Below, piece after piece: positions 43,440 through 52,379 of a stretch of DNA of 64,000 nucleotides. The notes under the pieces were generated by a model. It was not told the DNA's origin. It saw only the letters and a list, made by a program, of their open reading frames with translations, and did no database searches. Position 1 is the stretch's first letter. The number at the start of each line of letters is the position of its first letter. The stretch is from NCBI GenBank assembly GCA_024402095.1, contig JAKSJU010000002.1:1-64000 (forward strand), read 5' to 3'. Origin of the DNA: Bacteroidales bacterium. GTDB taxonomy: Bacteria; Bacteroidota; Bacteroidia; Bacteroidales; UBA932. Position numbers and translations under genes: made by a program.

Positions 43440-44294
43440 ATGTTTAAGGATATCGCGCACATCGCCATGAATCCTCTGGACATGGACAAGACCGTTGAGT
43501 TCTTCGACCATGTTTTCGGATGGAAAAAAGTATTCGAACTATACGATGACGACGGCAAGCCGTGGATCGTCTATCTGAAAATCTGCAAGGGACATTTCCT
43601 TGAGCTGTTCTACGGTGCCGGAAATGACCGCGACTATGCTTTTGATTTCAGCAAGACAGGATACAATCACTTGTGCGTTACTGTAGGAAACCTGCGCTAG
43701 ACACTACAGGAGATATATGAGAAGGGTTATATTGATTCTCCCGAGCCCCAGGTCGAAAAGAGCCTGAACAGGAACCTCTGGCTCTATGATCCCGACGGGA
43801 ACGGCATCGAACTCCAGGAGTATGTCCCGGAATCAGTTCAGATGAAGAGCAATGAAGCTCCTTACGACTTCAGCCGTGAAGGATATCTGGGCATAGGTCA
43901 CGCTTGTTTCGTATGCAAGGATATCGAAGCGTCCCTGGACTTCTATTGCAACAAGATGGGCTTGAAGCTCATAGGTATCCAGAATAACGACGAGGGCAAG
44001 CCTTGGCTCCATTATGTACGTATTGCGGACGGCGTGTATCTGGAACTCATTCCTGACGGTGAAGGGGAAAATCCGAATGCCGGATGGAAGACGGCCAGAG
44101 GGTTCAATCACGTATGCATAGAGACAGACAACCTGATTGAAGACGTAGAGACTCTCAGGTCAAGAGGAGTAGTCATAGACATTGAGCCGAAGACTGCCGC
44201 AGACCGCAACTGGCAGGCCTGGATCATGGACCCGGACGGCAACAAGATCGAGCTCATGATGATAGACCCGGATTCTCCTCAGGCGAAGGCCTGA
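43440..44294 (+). pseudogene. two-domain VOC (glyoxalase-like) gene interrupted by an in-frame TAG
   Basis: From 43440 to 44294 a single frame encodes about 284 residues with two vicinal-oxygen-chelate domains, broken only by TAG at 43698-43700. Before it: AHIAMNP, FLELFYG, YNHLCVT. After it the frame resumes TLQEIYEKGYIDSPEP and NGIELQEY, giving domain 1 its fourth metal ligand. The expected residue at the stop is probably Gln or Glu (one base change). TAG is a normal stop in neighbouring genes, so recoding is unlikely; the gene is probably damaged, or the base is a sequence error. Confidence 0.75.
43842..44294 (+). CDS. VOC family protein, second domain, possibly still translated
   Basis: The ATG at 43842 could restart translation downstream of the amber codon and yield an intact 150-residue VOC domain. 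Metal-ligand positions are all present: His in GIGHACFV, Glu in VYLELIPD, His in GFNHVCIE and Glu in NKIELMMI. VOC enzymes include glyoxalase I, epimerases and dioxygenases, and I cannot name a substrate. Many VOC domains act alone as dimers, so the piece might be active. Confidence 0.6.
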   Translation: MKSNEAPYDFSREGYLGIGHACFVCKDIEASLDFYCNKMGLKLIGIQNNDEGKPWLHYVRIADGVYLELIPDGEGENPNAGWKTARGFNHVCIETDNLIEDVETLRSRGVVIDIEPKTAADRNWQAWIMDPDGNKIELMMIDPDSPQAKA

Positions 44295-44301
44295 TGCGTT
44301 T

Positions 44302-44406
44302 TTAAAGCATAAAGAACATTGCTACGCCGACCAGGGTGACAATGGTGCCCAAAACCTCCTGAAGCTTGATTTTCTGCTTGTAAATCAGCGAATATAGCTC
44401 AATGCT
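44302..44406 (-). pseudogene. C-terminal remnant of a DMT/EamA transporter
   Basis: On the minus strand, from 44406 down to a TAA at 44302-44304, the translation reads IELYSLIYKQKIKLQEVLGT then IVTLVGVAMFFML. This is the characteristic last helix of EamA-type drug/metabolite transporters (E-x-fs-k-E-xi-x-x-q-e-x-iGt-iliGv-lf). The rest of the ~290-residue gene is gone, replaced upstream by the C45-type gene, whose stop overlaps the remnant. Confidence 0.55.
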
Positions 44407-45526
44407 ACAGACTGATTTCAACCCAATTCACTTTATTGTCCGGGACATTGACAAGCATTTTCATGTCTTCAGGGACGGCAATAATCTGGTACCTGGTAAG
44501 ATCATGCATCGGGCCGCCATCATCAATCGTCGTACTGATTATCTCCTTCATCCTGTCCACGTCTATCTCCCCTTTATTCTTACCAGCCAGTTCAAGAAGG
44601 TTGGAGCGTCGGGTAATCGAATTCCAGCTATCCTCGTCACGGGGGATATCATAAGGCCAGGTTTCATTTGCATAGTGGTTAGTACTTATCATAAGTCCAT
44701 CCTCAGTGGCCTCATCGCCTCTTTTTACCCCGTCATAACACCACTCGTATGAGCGAGCCTCATTACGGTCTGCAACACCTATGATGAATGAAGAAAAGCT
44801 TCTGTTAGTCTGGAAAAACCTGTCAACGTCATCAAGACTCTCAGCCTCAAACAGCAGTTCGAACAGCAGAGTTGTAGTCGGGCATAGTTCCCAGTGTATC
44901 TCCTCCCCCGCCGACGGCATACCGTTGTTCAACTCGAGGAAAATTCCCTTCTCATTAAGTCCGTTCACGCAGTACAGCTCGCCTGCATAGCCGACTGTCG
45001 CAGCTGTCATCATACCTTCCGGATGAAATATGGTAACGACCAGATCCTTGAATATTTCCTGATAGCTCTGGGCGTCATAATTCCTTCCGAACACCAGTTT
45101 GCCGCATCCATAATCATCCCATGCCGCGATGGCAGAACAATAGAATAACCCTTCGACGTATTCCGCGGCGTTGCATAGCTTGATGCGTTCTAGAGTGAGT
45201 CCGGAAGTCTCGCTGACTCCGGAAAAGAATTCCCTGAGATAATCCGGATAATTCGAGTAAAGATTTTCCGCCAGGACTGCGGCTGCAGAATCCGCCCTGC
45301 CAGGATATGGGCTTAATCGGCTGTCAACGTATTCAAGCACTTCGTGCATCTGCTCAACTGCTAATTTCCCATACTGACGCCCCATATCATGCCAGCTTCC
45401 TTCAAGTTCAATTACCGTCAAGCCGCCGACATTGTAGCAGCGGCCCTTATCACCTACTTCGCATGATACTATGCCCAGGGCTGCCAGAGCAGTGAAAGCA
45501 AACAGAAAAAACGTCCTTCTCAGCAT
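44405..45526 (-). CDS. C45-type (acyl-CoA:6-APA acyltransferase-like) lipoprotein
   Basis: A predicted N-terminal-nucleophile hydrolase anchored as a lipoprotein. The start at MLRRTFFLF (45526) gives a signal ending LGIVSC; a start at 45547 is also possible. GSWHDMGRQYGKLA near the mature N-terminus and GLFYCSAIAAWDDYGCGKLVFGRNYDAQ match the C45/AAT family, where the Cys of YCSAIAAW would become the nucleophile after self-cleavage. NGLNEKGIFLELNNG and STNHYAN are further family motifs. Relatives act on amide bonds such as bile salts, penicillins or peptidoglycan-like compounds; the substrate here is unknown. Confidence 0.8.
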   Translation of the reverse strand: MLRRTFFLFAFTALAALGIVSCEVGDKGRCYNVGGLTVIELEGSWHDMGRQYGKLAVEQMHEVLEYVDSRLSPYPGRADSAAAVLAENLYSNYPDYLREFFSGVSETSGLTLERIKLCNAAEYVEGLFYCSAIAAWDDYGCGKLVFGRNYDAQSYQEIFKDLVVTIFHPEGMMTAATVGYAGELYCVNGLNEKGIFLELNNGMPSAGEEIHWELCPTTTLLFELLFEAESLDDVDRFFQTNRSFSSFIIGVADRNEARSYEWCYDGVKRGDEATEDGLMISTNHYANETWPYDIPRDEDSWNSITRRSNLLELAGKNKGEIDVDRMKEIISTTIDDGGPMHDLTRYQIIAVPEDMKMLVNVPDNKVNWVEISL

Positions 45527-45559
45527 GCAAAATATTAAATGGTTCATTTTAAGTTCACT

Positions 45560-45573
45560 AGCCTGAACAGGCT
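45560..45573. promoter_or_regulatory. AGCCTG-AA-CAGGCT inverted repeat
   Basis: A perfect 6-base dyad with a 2-base centre lies in the 115-base gap between the divergent C45 and GH2 genes. It is a candidate operator for both. Confidence 0.35.
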
Positions 45574-45607
45574 TACACAATCCTTATATATTGACCCATC
45601 CATATTA

Positions 45608-45615
45608 CAAATATA
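45608..45615 (-). promoter_or_regulatory. -7 box for C45-type gene
   Basis: Minus-strand TATATTTG, about 80 bases upstream of the start codon; the dyad at 45560-45573 would fall in the leader. Confidence 0.35.
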
Positions 45616-45641
45616 AATATATATGGTTATATTTACGAGTT

Positions 45642-48600
45642 ATGAGACACACTTTTATTTCAGCAGTGCTGGTGCTTGGATGTATCAGCCTCGCGGCACA
45701 GGAAAAATCATATATGGAGAATCTTCCATATTATGTTGAAAATCTTGAGGTTTACGGTGAAGGACAGGAAGACGGAAGAGCTTTCCATATCCCTGCAAAC
45801 AGCATCTCGCTCGACGGAAAATGGAAATTCCAATATTTCGAAAGCCCGTACGACGTACCGAAGGATTTCTTCTCCCCTTCCTTCAACGACAGGAAATGGC
45901 CTGAAATAGAAGTGCCTTCAAACTGGGAGATGCAGGGCTTCGGCCAGGCTTTGTTCCGCAATGTCTCCGCACCTTTCGCTACGAACACTCCTCAGGCCGC
46001 ACTGGATGCGATGCAGAAGGCAAGAGGATTCAGAGGTCCAGCAAGAGTGGCAGCCGCACCTGCACCATATTCTGTCACTCCTCCTGAAATACCGATGGAC
46101 GTCAACCCTACCGGCGCATACAGGACATCGTTCATCCTTCCTTCATCCTGGAAGGGTGACCAGGTATTCCTCAGATTCGAGAAAGTGGCCTCCGCCTCCT
46201 TTGTATGGGTGAACGGTAAACAGGTAGGTTACAACGAAGGCGCGCAGGAGCCGTCCGAGTACAACATCACAAAATATGTAAAGCAGGGCAGGAACACAGT
46301 CTCAGTGCTTGTCCTCAAATACAGTGACGGATATTATCTGGAAGGACAGGACTACTGGAGGCTCGCAGGTATTTTCGATGACGTCACAGTATATTCCAGC
46401 CCAGACTCAAGAATATGGGATTATCAGGTCATCACTGGCTTCGACGGCAGTTTCACAGATTCCGATGTGAGCCTGGACGTTGAGCTAAGGGCATACAACA
46501 ACGATAAAAAAGGATATTCCCTTTCTGCAGTCATTTCAAAGGACGGCAAGGATGTCGCTTCGATGAGCAGGGACGGAATCGATATACCCGCAGGCGGCGC
46601 CAGCACCGTTCATTTCAGCACGAAAGTAGCTTCTCCATATAAATGGACTGCCGAGACGCCAGAGCTATATACCCTTTCAATGACCCTCAGAGACCAGTCC
46701 GGCAATATTGTGGACAATATGGTCAAGAGGATGGGATTCAAAAAAACTGAGATTAGGGACGGTGTATTCTATCTTAACGGCAAAGCCATCAAGGTCAATG
46801 CACAGTGTTCTCACATGCAGCATCCTGTTCTTGGACATGCAATGGACGAAGCGACGGTAAGAAAAGACATGGAGATACTCAAGCAGTTCGGGTTCAACGC
46901 TGTCAGGACTTCACACTATCCTCCTGTCAATGAATATCTTGACCTTGCCGATGAGTACGGGCTCTATATCATCGATGAAACCGGTGACGAGGCACACGCT
47001 ACTGAGTGGGTATCCTACCTGCCTGAATACGCGGACATGTACCGCGAGAGAGTGCGCCAGATGGTGCTCCGCGACCGCAATCACGCATGTGTTCTTTTCT
47101 GGAGCGCCGGAAACGAGTCAGGCGAAGGCCCGAATATCGCGGAGGTGATAAAGGAAGGAAAGAAATATGACCCTACCAGATTCTGGATGTACGGAGGCAA
47201 TGCGCCAAAGATTGAGGCTGAAGAAATCGTAGGTCCGCGCTACCCTATTCCTATTGAGCACGAACTCTCTTACGGTTTGGATACAATGGACAAGCGTCCT
47301 TCATTCATGGATGAATATCTCTCCGTCGCAGGCAATGCCGGAGGCGGCTTCGATGATTTCTGGAGAGAAATCTATGACCATCCGTCGCATTTGGGCGGTG
47401 CAGTATGGGATTTTGTAAGCCCGGGACTGCTTGAACGGGTAAGGACTCTCGAGGACAAGTCACCGTATTCAACAAAAGCCAACATTATGGGCAATGCCAA
47501 ACTCGTGAAGGGCAGAACCGGACGCGCAATCGATCTCGGCAAGTCCGACCAGTGGGTACAGGTTTACAGGGGCAGGAATGTTGAAATCAGCGGGAACAAA
47601 CTGACGCTGACTCTTGACATATATCCTCGTTCGTATAACAAGAGCGGCGGCTATATGATAACCAAGGGAAACAACCAGTACGGTCTCAGGCAGATAGGTG
47701 GAGAAAGCATCGAGTTCTATATCGACAACGGTTCCAGAATATCCCTTACCGGAGAACTTCCAGCAGACTGGGAGAACAAATGGCACAACGTATGTGCTGT
47801 CTATGACTCCGAGCAGATGCATATATTCATTGATTCAAAAGAGATTGCAAGCCAGCCGGCAAGCGGTAGCATCAGGAATCTTCCATTGTCCGTCTGCATA
47901 GGCAGAAACGAGGAGAAGAACGGCCAGGATATCACGGAATACCTTGCGGACGCACTCATAGACAACGTGGGCATCTTCGCCGACGCCGTTACTCCTGAAG
48001 AAGGATTTGACCCGCAGAAATCGGTTCTCTGGCTGGATTTCGAAAAGGAAACAGACGAGGGCACATTCTATACTTACGGTGCAGGAGCAAGAACATACGG
48101 AAGCATCTGGCCGGACAGGACTCCGCAGCCGGAAATGTATCAGATGAAAAAGAGCACGCAGCCTCTCTGCTACACACTGCTTGACAGCAGAACCGGTACT
48201 GTAGAGATATGGAACAGGCACAGTTTCACCAACGCTTCTGCCTACAATACGGTATGGACTCTCACAGCTGATGACGAAGTGATTGAATCCGGCAGCATTG
48301 CTTTGGACATAGAGCCTTCTCAGAGAAAATCATTAAGAATACCATACCACAAGCCGGAGATCGAGCCCGGCAGGGAGTACAGGCTGAACGTAAGCACTAC
48401 TTTTGCAGAGGACAGGATCTGGGCTGCAAAGGGCCATGAAGTGGCTTGGGAGCAGTTCGAACTCTCGGATTGGAACATACCTGCCGTTCAAGCTACGAAA
48501 CCTGCAGGGAACGTCACAATTGAAAAGGCTGATGGAAAGATAATCGCTTCCGGAATCAATTTCCGCTATGCTTTCGACGCCGTCAGCGGTGCTCTCTGCG

Positions 48601-49475
48601 AGATGACCGTGAATGGCAGGAGCCTGCTTTCCGAGCCGCTGAAAATCAATGTCTGGAGAGCTCCGGTAACCAATGAAATCGACGGATGGAACGCCTATTC
48701 TTCACGCGCGGCCATGATGAACAGCAAGCAGGGATACGGAGCAATCGGCCACAGCAGCACACTGGCTTCAATGTATTACTCGGCAGGACTTGATCAGGTC
48801 GGGATTGTACCAGTATCCGTAAATGCCCGTGAGGTTGACGGCTCCGCATATCTTGACGTAAGGGAGCTTGCACTCTTCGGCGCAGGCACAGAGCAGCAGC
48901 TTGACGCCTATATCTTCGGGCGCACGAATGTCGGTGTTGAAAGCGCTTATTCCTACAGGATAGACGCAGACGGAACAATAACGGTTCATCATCTCATCAA
49001 TCCTCAGGGAGAAATGCCGGCTTGGCTGCCGAGAATCGGTGTATGCATGTCAATTGACGGTTCTCTAAATAATGTAGAATGGTACGGAAGGGGTCCTCAG
49101 GCCTCATATCCTGACAGGAAATCCGGCTATAGGATTGGAATCTACAAAGACTGCGTAGAAGATATGTACGAGCCTTATCTGATACCTCAGGACTATGGTC
49201 TGAGAACAGACAACCGATGGGTAAGGTTCACGGATGCAGACGGCAAGGGCCTTGAATTCAGCGTCAACGAGCCTTTCGCATTCAATGCATATCCTTTCAC
49301 GACCGAGAATCTAACTAAGAGCGTTTATCAGTACCAGCTTCAAAAGAGCGGAAACATCACGCTCAACATAGATTATGCGACGAGCGGAGTAGGATGTACA
49401 GCCCGCGGCATATTCGATGCGTACAGGGCGTATCCTTCAGGATATGAGAGAACTATAACAATCAGGCTCAGATAA
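45642..49475 (+). CDS. GH2 beta-galactosidase-like enzyme with an embedded LamG domain
   Basis: A large secreted glycosidase of 1277 residues. It has a signal peptide ending SLAAQ, a GH2 sugar-binding domain (NPTGAYRTSFILP, about 150-250), an Ig-like domain (about 265-375) and a TIM barrel with acid/base Glu492 in SAGNESGEGPN and nucleophile candidate Glu558 in SFMDEYLS. After GGAVWDFVSPGL a LamG/concanavalin-like module (about 605-800) interrupts the barrel before it resumes at YGSIWPDRTPQPEMYQMKK. A Bgal small-chain-type C-terminal domain follows. An Ala/Pro-rich insertion also lengthens the N-terminal domain. I start at MRHTFIS (45642). The next gene abuts its stop with no gap. Confidence 0.92.
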   Translation: MRHTFISAVLVLGCISLAAQEKSYMENLPYYVENLEVYGEGQEDGRAFHIPANSISLDGKWKFQYFESPYDVPKDFFSPSFNDRKWPEIEVPSNWEMQGFGQALFRNVSAPFATNTPQAALDAMQKARGFRGPARVAAAPAPYSVTPPEIPMDVNPTGAYRTSFILPSSWKGDQVFLRFEKVASASFVWVNGKQVGYNEGAQEPSEYNITKYVKQGRNTVSVLVLKYSDGYYLEGQDYWRLAGIFDDVTVYSSPDSRIWDYQVITGFDGSFTDSDVSLDVELRAYNNDKKGYSLSAVISKDGKDVASMSRDGIDIPAGGASTVHFSTKVASPYKWTAETPELYTLSMTLRDQSGNIVDNMVKRMGFKKTEIRDGVFYLNGKAIKVNAQCSHMQHPVLGHAMDEATVRKDMEILKQFGFNAVRTSHYPPVNEYLDLADEYGLYIIDETGDEAHATEWVSYLPEYADMYRERVRQMVLRDRNHACVLFWSAGNESGEGPNIAEVIKEGKKYDPTRFWMYGGNAPKIEAEEIVGPRYPIPIEHELSYGLDTMDKRPSFMDEYLSVAGNAGGGFDDFWREIYDHPSHLGGAVWDFVSPGLLERVRTLEDKSPYSTKANIMGNAKLVKGRTGRAIDLGKSDQWVQVYRGRNVEISGNKLTLTLDIYPRSYNKSGGYMITKGNNQYGLRQIGGESIEFYIDNGSRISLTGELPADWENKWHNVCAVYDSEQMHIFIDSKEIASQPASGSIRNLPLSVCIGRNEEKNGQDITEYLADALIDNVGIFADAVTPEEGFDPQKSVLWLDFEKETDEGTFYTYGAGARTYGSIWPDRTPQPEMYQMKKSTQPLCYTLLDSRTGTVEIWNRHSFTNASAYNTVWTLTADDEVIESGSIALDIEPSQRKSLRIPYHKPEIEPGREYRLNVSTTFAEDRIWAAKGHEVAWEQFELSDWNIPAVQATKPAGNVTIEKADGKIIASGINFRYAFDAVSGALCEMTVNGRSLLSEPLKINVWRAPVTNEIDGWNAYSSRAAMMNSKQGYGAIGHSSTLASMYYSAGLDQVGIVPVSVNAREVDGSAYLDVRELALFGAGTEQQLDAYIFGRTNVGVESAYSYRIDADGTITVHHLINPQGEMPAWLPRIGVCMSIDGSLNNVEWYGRGPQASYPDRKSGYRIGIYKDCVEDMYEPYLIPQDYGLRTDNRWVRFTDADGKGLEFSVNEPFAFNAYPFTTENLTKSVYQYQLQKSGNITLNIDYATSGVGCTARGIFDAYRAYPSGYERTITIRLR

Positions 49476-51080
49476 ATGGCGTTATACTTAATAATATTTT
49501 CCATCATTATCCTTACCTGCGTTTTCCTGAACAAGTTTTCAGGAAAGGTGGGAATACCGGTCCTTCTTTTCTTCCTGATGCTCGGACTGCTGTGCGGAAG
49601 CCAGTACGATGAATTCGCAGCGGAGCGTGGATGGGTAGTCCAGGATATAAGCACCATAGCACTTATCTTCATAATGTTCTACGGTGGCTTCGGTACGAGA
49701 TGGAAGGCAGCAAAGCCGATTATTGTCGAATCCGGTCTGCTGGCAACCATAGGAGTTGCACTTACCGCCGCATTCGTCGGACTATTCTGCCATTTCGCCC
49801 TGGGCTGGCAATGGATAGAGAGCTTTCTGATGGGAGCCGTCATCAGTTCAACAGATGCGGCAACCGTTTTTTCCATACTCAGGACAAGGAAATTGGGACT
49901 GAAGAACAACAGCGCCCCACTCATAGAGGTCGAGAGCGGTTCCAATGACCCTATGTCATATATGCTTACCGCGATTATGCTGTCACTTCTGACAGGTGAC
50001 ATCTCGGCGGGCGGTGTGATATGGAAAGTATTTTCGCAGATAGTTTTCGGAGCAGGAGGCGGACTCGTGATTGCTACCGGAGCGATATTCATCCTGCGAA
50101 GAATCAGTTTCTACAACAACGGATTCGACCTTCTGCTGTTCATCTCGATTGCGATACTGTCCTATGCCCTGCCTGACCTCATCGGTGGCAACGGCTATTT
50201 GAGTGCTTATATTGTGGGAATAGTGCTTGGCAATACCGAATTTCCGGAGAGGAAGCCGCTCGTATCGCTTTTCGATGCAATCACAAGCCTGATGCAGATT
50301 ATCATTTTCTTCCTCCTGGGAATGCTTGCCATACCTTCGCATCTACTCCGTTCCCTGCTACCTGCACTGGCCATATTCGCCGTCCTTACATTTGCGGCAC
50401 GTCCACTGGCCGTCTGCAGTATACTGGCGCCGTTCAAAAAATATCCGGTAAGACAGCTGGAGCTGCTTTCCTTCGTTGGTCTGCGCGGAGCGGCATCCAT
50501 AGTGTTCGCAATTACGATTCTTACGTCCGGCGCAGAAATCAGCAATGACATATTCAGCATTGTCTTCTGCATAGTGCTCGTATCGCTGGCCTTTCAGGGA
50601 TCGCTGATTCCGGCAGTGGCAAAGAGAACAGGAATGACTGATTCCAGTGCAGACGTAATGACCACATTCAGTGATTTCAGCGAGCAATCTGCCATAGCCT
50701 TCGGATCTATCAGAGTGACTGAATCAAGTCCGTGGCAGGGAAAAATGATAAAAGATCTGGGACTGCCTCAGGATTGTATACTGGCATTGATTGTCAGAGG
50801 CGAAGAAAGGATTGTTCCGCAGGGCAGCACTTTGCTGGAGGCCGGGGACGAAGTCATACTGTGCACCCGTTCGTTCGAGGACGAATCGACGGAAAACCTT
50901 ATTCAGCATCCTCTCGCTAAGGGAAGCAAATGGGTGGGACATAAGGTCAGCGAACACCCGAAAGGCGGCAAAAACCTGATTGTGATGATTCAGCGCGGGG
51001 ATGAACGCATCATCCCCAACGGAGATACTACATTTGAAGAAGGAGACCTTATTGTGTATCTGAGGCGGAATCTGCAATAA
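49476..51080 (+). CDS. CPA1-type K+(Na+)/H+ antiporter with C-terminal TrkA_C domains
   Basis: Exchanges potassium or sodium for protons at the inner membrane, like NhaP2/CvrA. The 534 residues hold about 12-13 membrane segments with AVISSTDAATVFSILR and VESGSNDPMSYMLT, which carries the ion-binding Asp-Pro pair. Two TrkA_C-like regulatory repeats follow (about 405-460 and 470-534), each with an RGEER/RGDERI-P-GD pattern that usually senses nucleotides or ions. The ATG directly follows the GH2 stop (TAA-ATG). The 3' end overlaps the opposite DUF4252 gene by 32 bases. Confidence 0.9.
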   Translation: MALYLIIFSIIILTCVFLNKFSGKVGIPVLLFFLMLGLLCGSQYDEFAAERGWVVQDISTIALIFIMFYGGFGTRWKAAKPIIVESGLLATIGVALTAAFVGLFCHFALGWQWIESFLMGAVISSTDAATVFSILRTRKLGLKNNSAPLIEVESGSNDPMSYMLTAIMLSLLTGDISAGGVIWKVFSQIVFGAGGGLVIATGAIFILRRISFYNNGFDLLLFISIAILSYALPDLIGGNGYLSAYIVGIVLGNTEFPERKPLVSLFDAITSLMQIIIFFLLGMLAIPSHLLRSLLPALAIFAVLTFAARPLAVCSILAPFKKYPVRQLELLSFVGLRGAASIVFAITILTSGAEISNDIFSIVFCIVLVSLAFQGSLIPAVAKRTGMTDSSADVMTTFSDFSEQSAIAFGSIRVTESSPWQGKMIKDLGLPQDCILALIVRGEERIVPQGSTLLEAGDEVILCTRSFEDESTENLIQHPLAKGSKWVGHKVSEHPKGGKNLIVMIQRGDERIIPNGDTTFEEGDLIVYLRRNLQ

Positions 51081-51540
51081 GCTTTTCGAGCTTGGCACGG
51101 GACATATTTCCGTCAATATTGATGAATGCGACGCTGTCTTTCTCATCGACAAACATAACCAGTCCGTCCACTGTCTGTTCATCTCCGGATATATAGATAT
51201 GGACAGTCTGCCCGCTATCCCTGGCCTCCATCAGCAGCTCATATCTGCCGGATCTGATCATCTTCTCCGCATCTGCCTTGAGGCTCGCGTTGATAGAAGA
51301 ATTCTCGCTTTCGATAAGGTAGAATCCGTTCAGAGACTTTACTATTGAGGAAAAAGGCACGTCATTGCCGGAAAGGTTCATTTCGGGCAGTTTGCCCATT
51401 ATCCTGAACATTGCCGGGGAAATATATACTGCGCTGACATTCTCAGCTTCTGAATATCTGTTATATATGCTTCTGCCCTCCTGTGCAGAAAGAGTGAATG
51501 TCAACAATATCGATACTGCTGCGGTGATTATCTTTTTCAT
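51049..51540 (-). CDS. secreted DUF4252 protein
   Basis: A 163-residue exported protein with a signal peptide ending LSAQE. The body, including YNRYSEAENVSAVYISPAMF, DGLVMFVDEKDSVAFINIDGNM and a C-terminal KLEKLIAD helix, fits DUF4252, a Bacteroidota family of unknown function usually found beside ECF sigma factors. A second DUF4252 gene lies at the other end of the same cluster (52376). It is the last gene of the run and overlaps the antiporter 3' end. Confidence 0.85.
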   Translation of the reverse strand: MKKIITAAVSILLTFTLSAQEGRSIYNRYSEAENVSAVYISPAMFRIMGKLPEMNLSGNDVPFSSIVKSLNGFYLIESENSSINASLKADAEKMIRSGRYELLMEARDSGQTVHIYISGDEQTVDGLVMFVDEKDSVAFINIDGNMSRAKLEKLIADSASDTQ

Positions 51541-51546
51541 GATTCG

Positions 51547-51906
51547 TTATTTTGAAAGATTAAAAGCATTCTCTGTAATGTCATTGACCATTTCAGCCTT
51601 TGACTGCATATAACGGAAAGTCCTTTCCAACTGCGCATAAGCTTCCTCCGGATCCGAGAAGGTATCTTTCGGAGTGTTGGCTACATAGAAGAGCACAGAA
51701 AGTCCAGCTGCGGCTGCGACCAGGGCAGGGCCCCATATCAGAAACGGTTTATGCTTAGGATGGCTCTGTACATTTTTCAATTCTTCAGCAATAAGAGCCG
51801 TTTCCAGAGACTTCCGGAGTCCTGAAGGTATAATGACCGTATCGGATTTTGACGCGGCTTCAAGGGCCTCCGTTGTCATTTCTTCAATTTCGTTGATATC
51901 TTTCAT
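51547..51906 (-). CDS. small single-pass membrane protein, probable anti-sigma partner
   Basis: A 119-residue protein with an acidic N-terminal cytoplasmic part (IEEMTTEALEAASKSDTVIIPSGLRKSLETAL), one membrane helix at about residues 56-73 (IWGPALVAAAAGLSVLFYVA) and a ~45-residue outer tail. It overlaps the ECF sigma gene by 4 bases. Size, topology and position are those of an anti-sigma factor, but I see no zinc-binding HxxxCxxC motif. The role is inferred from context. Confidence 0.65.
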   Translation of the reverse strand: MKDINEIEEMTTEALEAASKSDTVIIPSGLRKSLETALIAEELKNVQSHPKHKPFLIWGPALVAAAAGLSVLFYVANTPKDTFSDPEEAYAQLERTFRYMQSKAEMVNDITENAFNLSK

Positions 51907-52379
51907 ATTCCTTTTCTTATTCTTGCCCGAGCCTGGCTGACCAGGACTCTTATTGTTAAAATGTTCATTCCGGTGACTTTAGAAATTTCGTCGTAAGACA
52001 TCTGGTCAATTACGTGCATTCTCAACACCTTTCGTTTGGTTTCGGGCAGAGTGTCGATCAGGGCCATTGCCTTCTCCAAAGTCTCCCGTGACTCGATTTC
52101 ATCCTGTATGTCACATGCATCCGGTTCATCTTTGACAAGCCCTGAAGCATCCGCTTTCCTCTTGCGTATCCTGTCTATGCACTGGTTTTTCAAAAGACGT
52201 ATGCAATAGGGTTTGGGATTGTTGACAGAATCCAGCGAATCAAGTGATTTCCAAAGTTTCACATAGAGGTTCTGCACTTCATCCTCCGCGTCCTGGGAGG
52301 ACTCGAGAATATAGTATGCAATACGATACAGGTCCGCAGAAAGAGGCAGATACAGTGATGCAAACTCTTTCCCGCTCAT
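51903..52379 (-). CDS. ECF-type RNA polymerase sigma factor
   Basis: A 158-residue sigma-70 family factor with only regions 2 and 4. Region 2 is YRIAYYILESSQDAEDEVQNLYVKLWKSL followed by IRLLKNQCIDRIRKRK. Region 4 is ALIDTLPETKRKVLRMHVIDQMSYDEISKVTGM, then LVSQARARIRK. It overlaps the genes on both sides by 4 bases (ATGA upstream with DUF4252, and with the putative anti-sigma downstream). This indicates strict co-translation of a compact signalling cassette. Its regulon is unknown. Confidence 0.93.
   Translation of the reverse strand: MSGKEFASLYLPLSADLYRIAYYILESSQDAEDEVQNLYVKLWKSLDSLDSVNNPKPYCIRLLKNQCIDRIRKRKADASGLVKDEPDACDIQDEIESRETLEKAMALIDTLPETKRKVLRMHVIDQMSYDEISKVTGMNILTIRVLVSQARARIRKGI

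Noticed and set aside
43698..43700. TAG as a recoded amino acid codon
   Set aside because: TAG serves as the normal stop of the AGCS symporter, lipid kinase, second CE1 esterase and ABC importer genes in this window, so genome-wide amber recoding is not supported.
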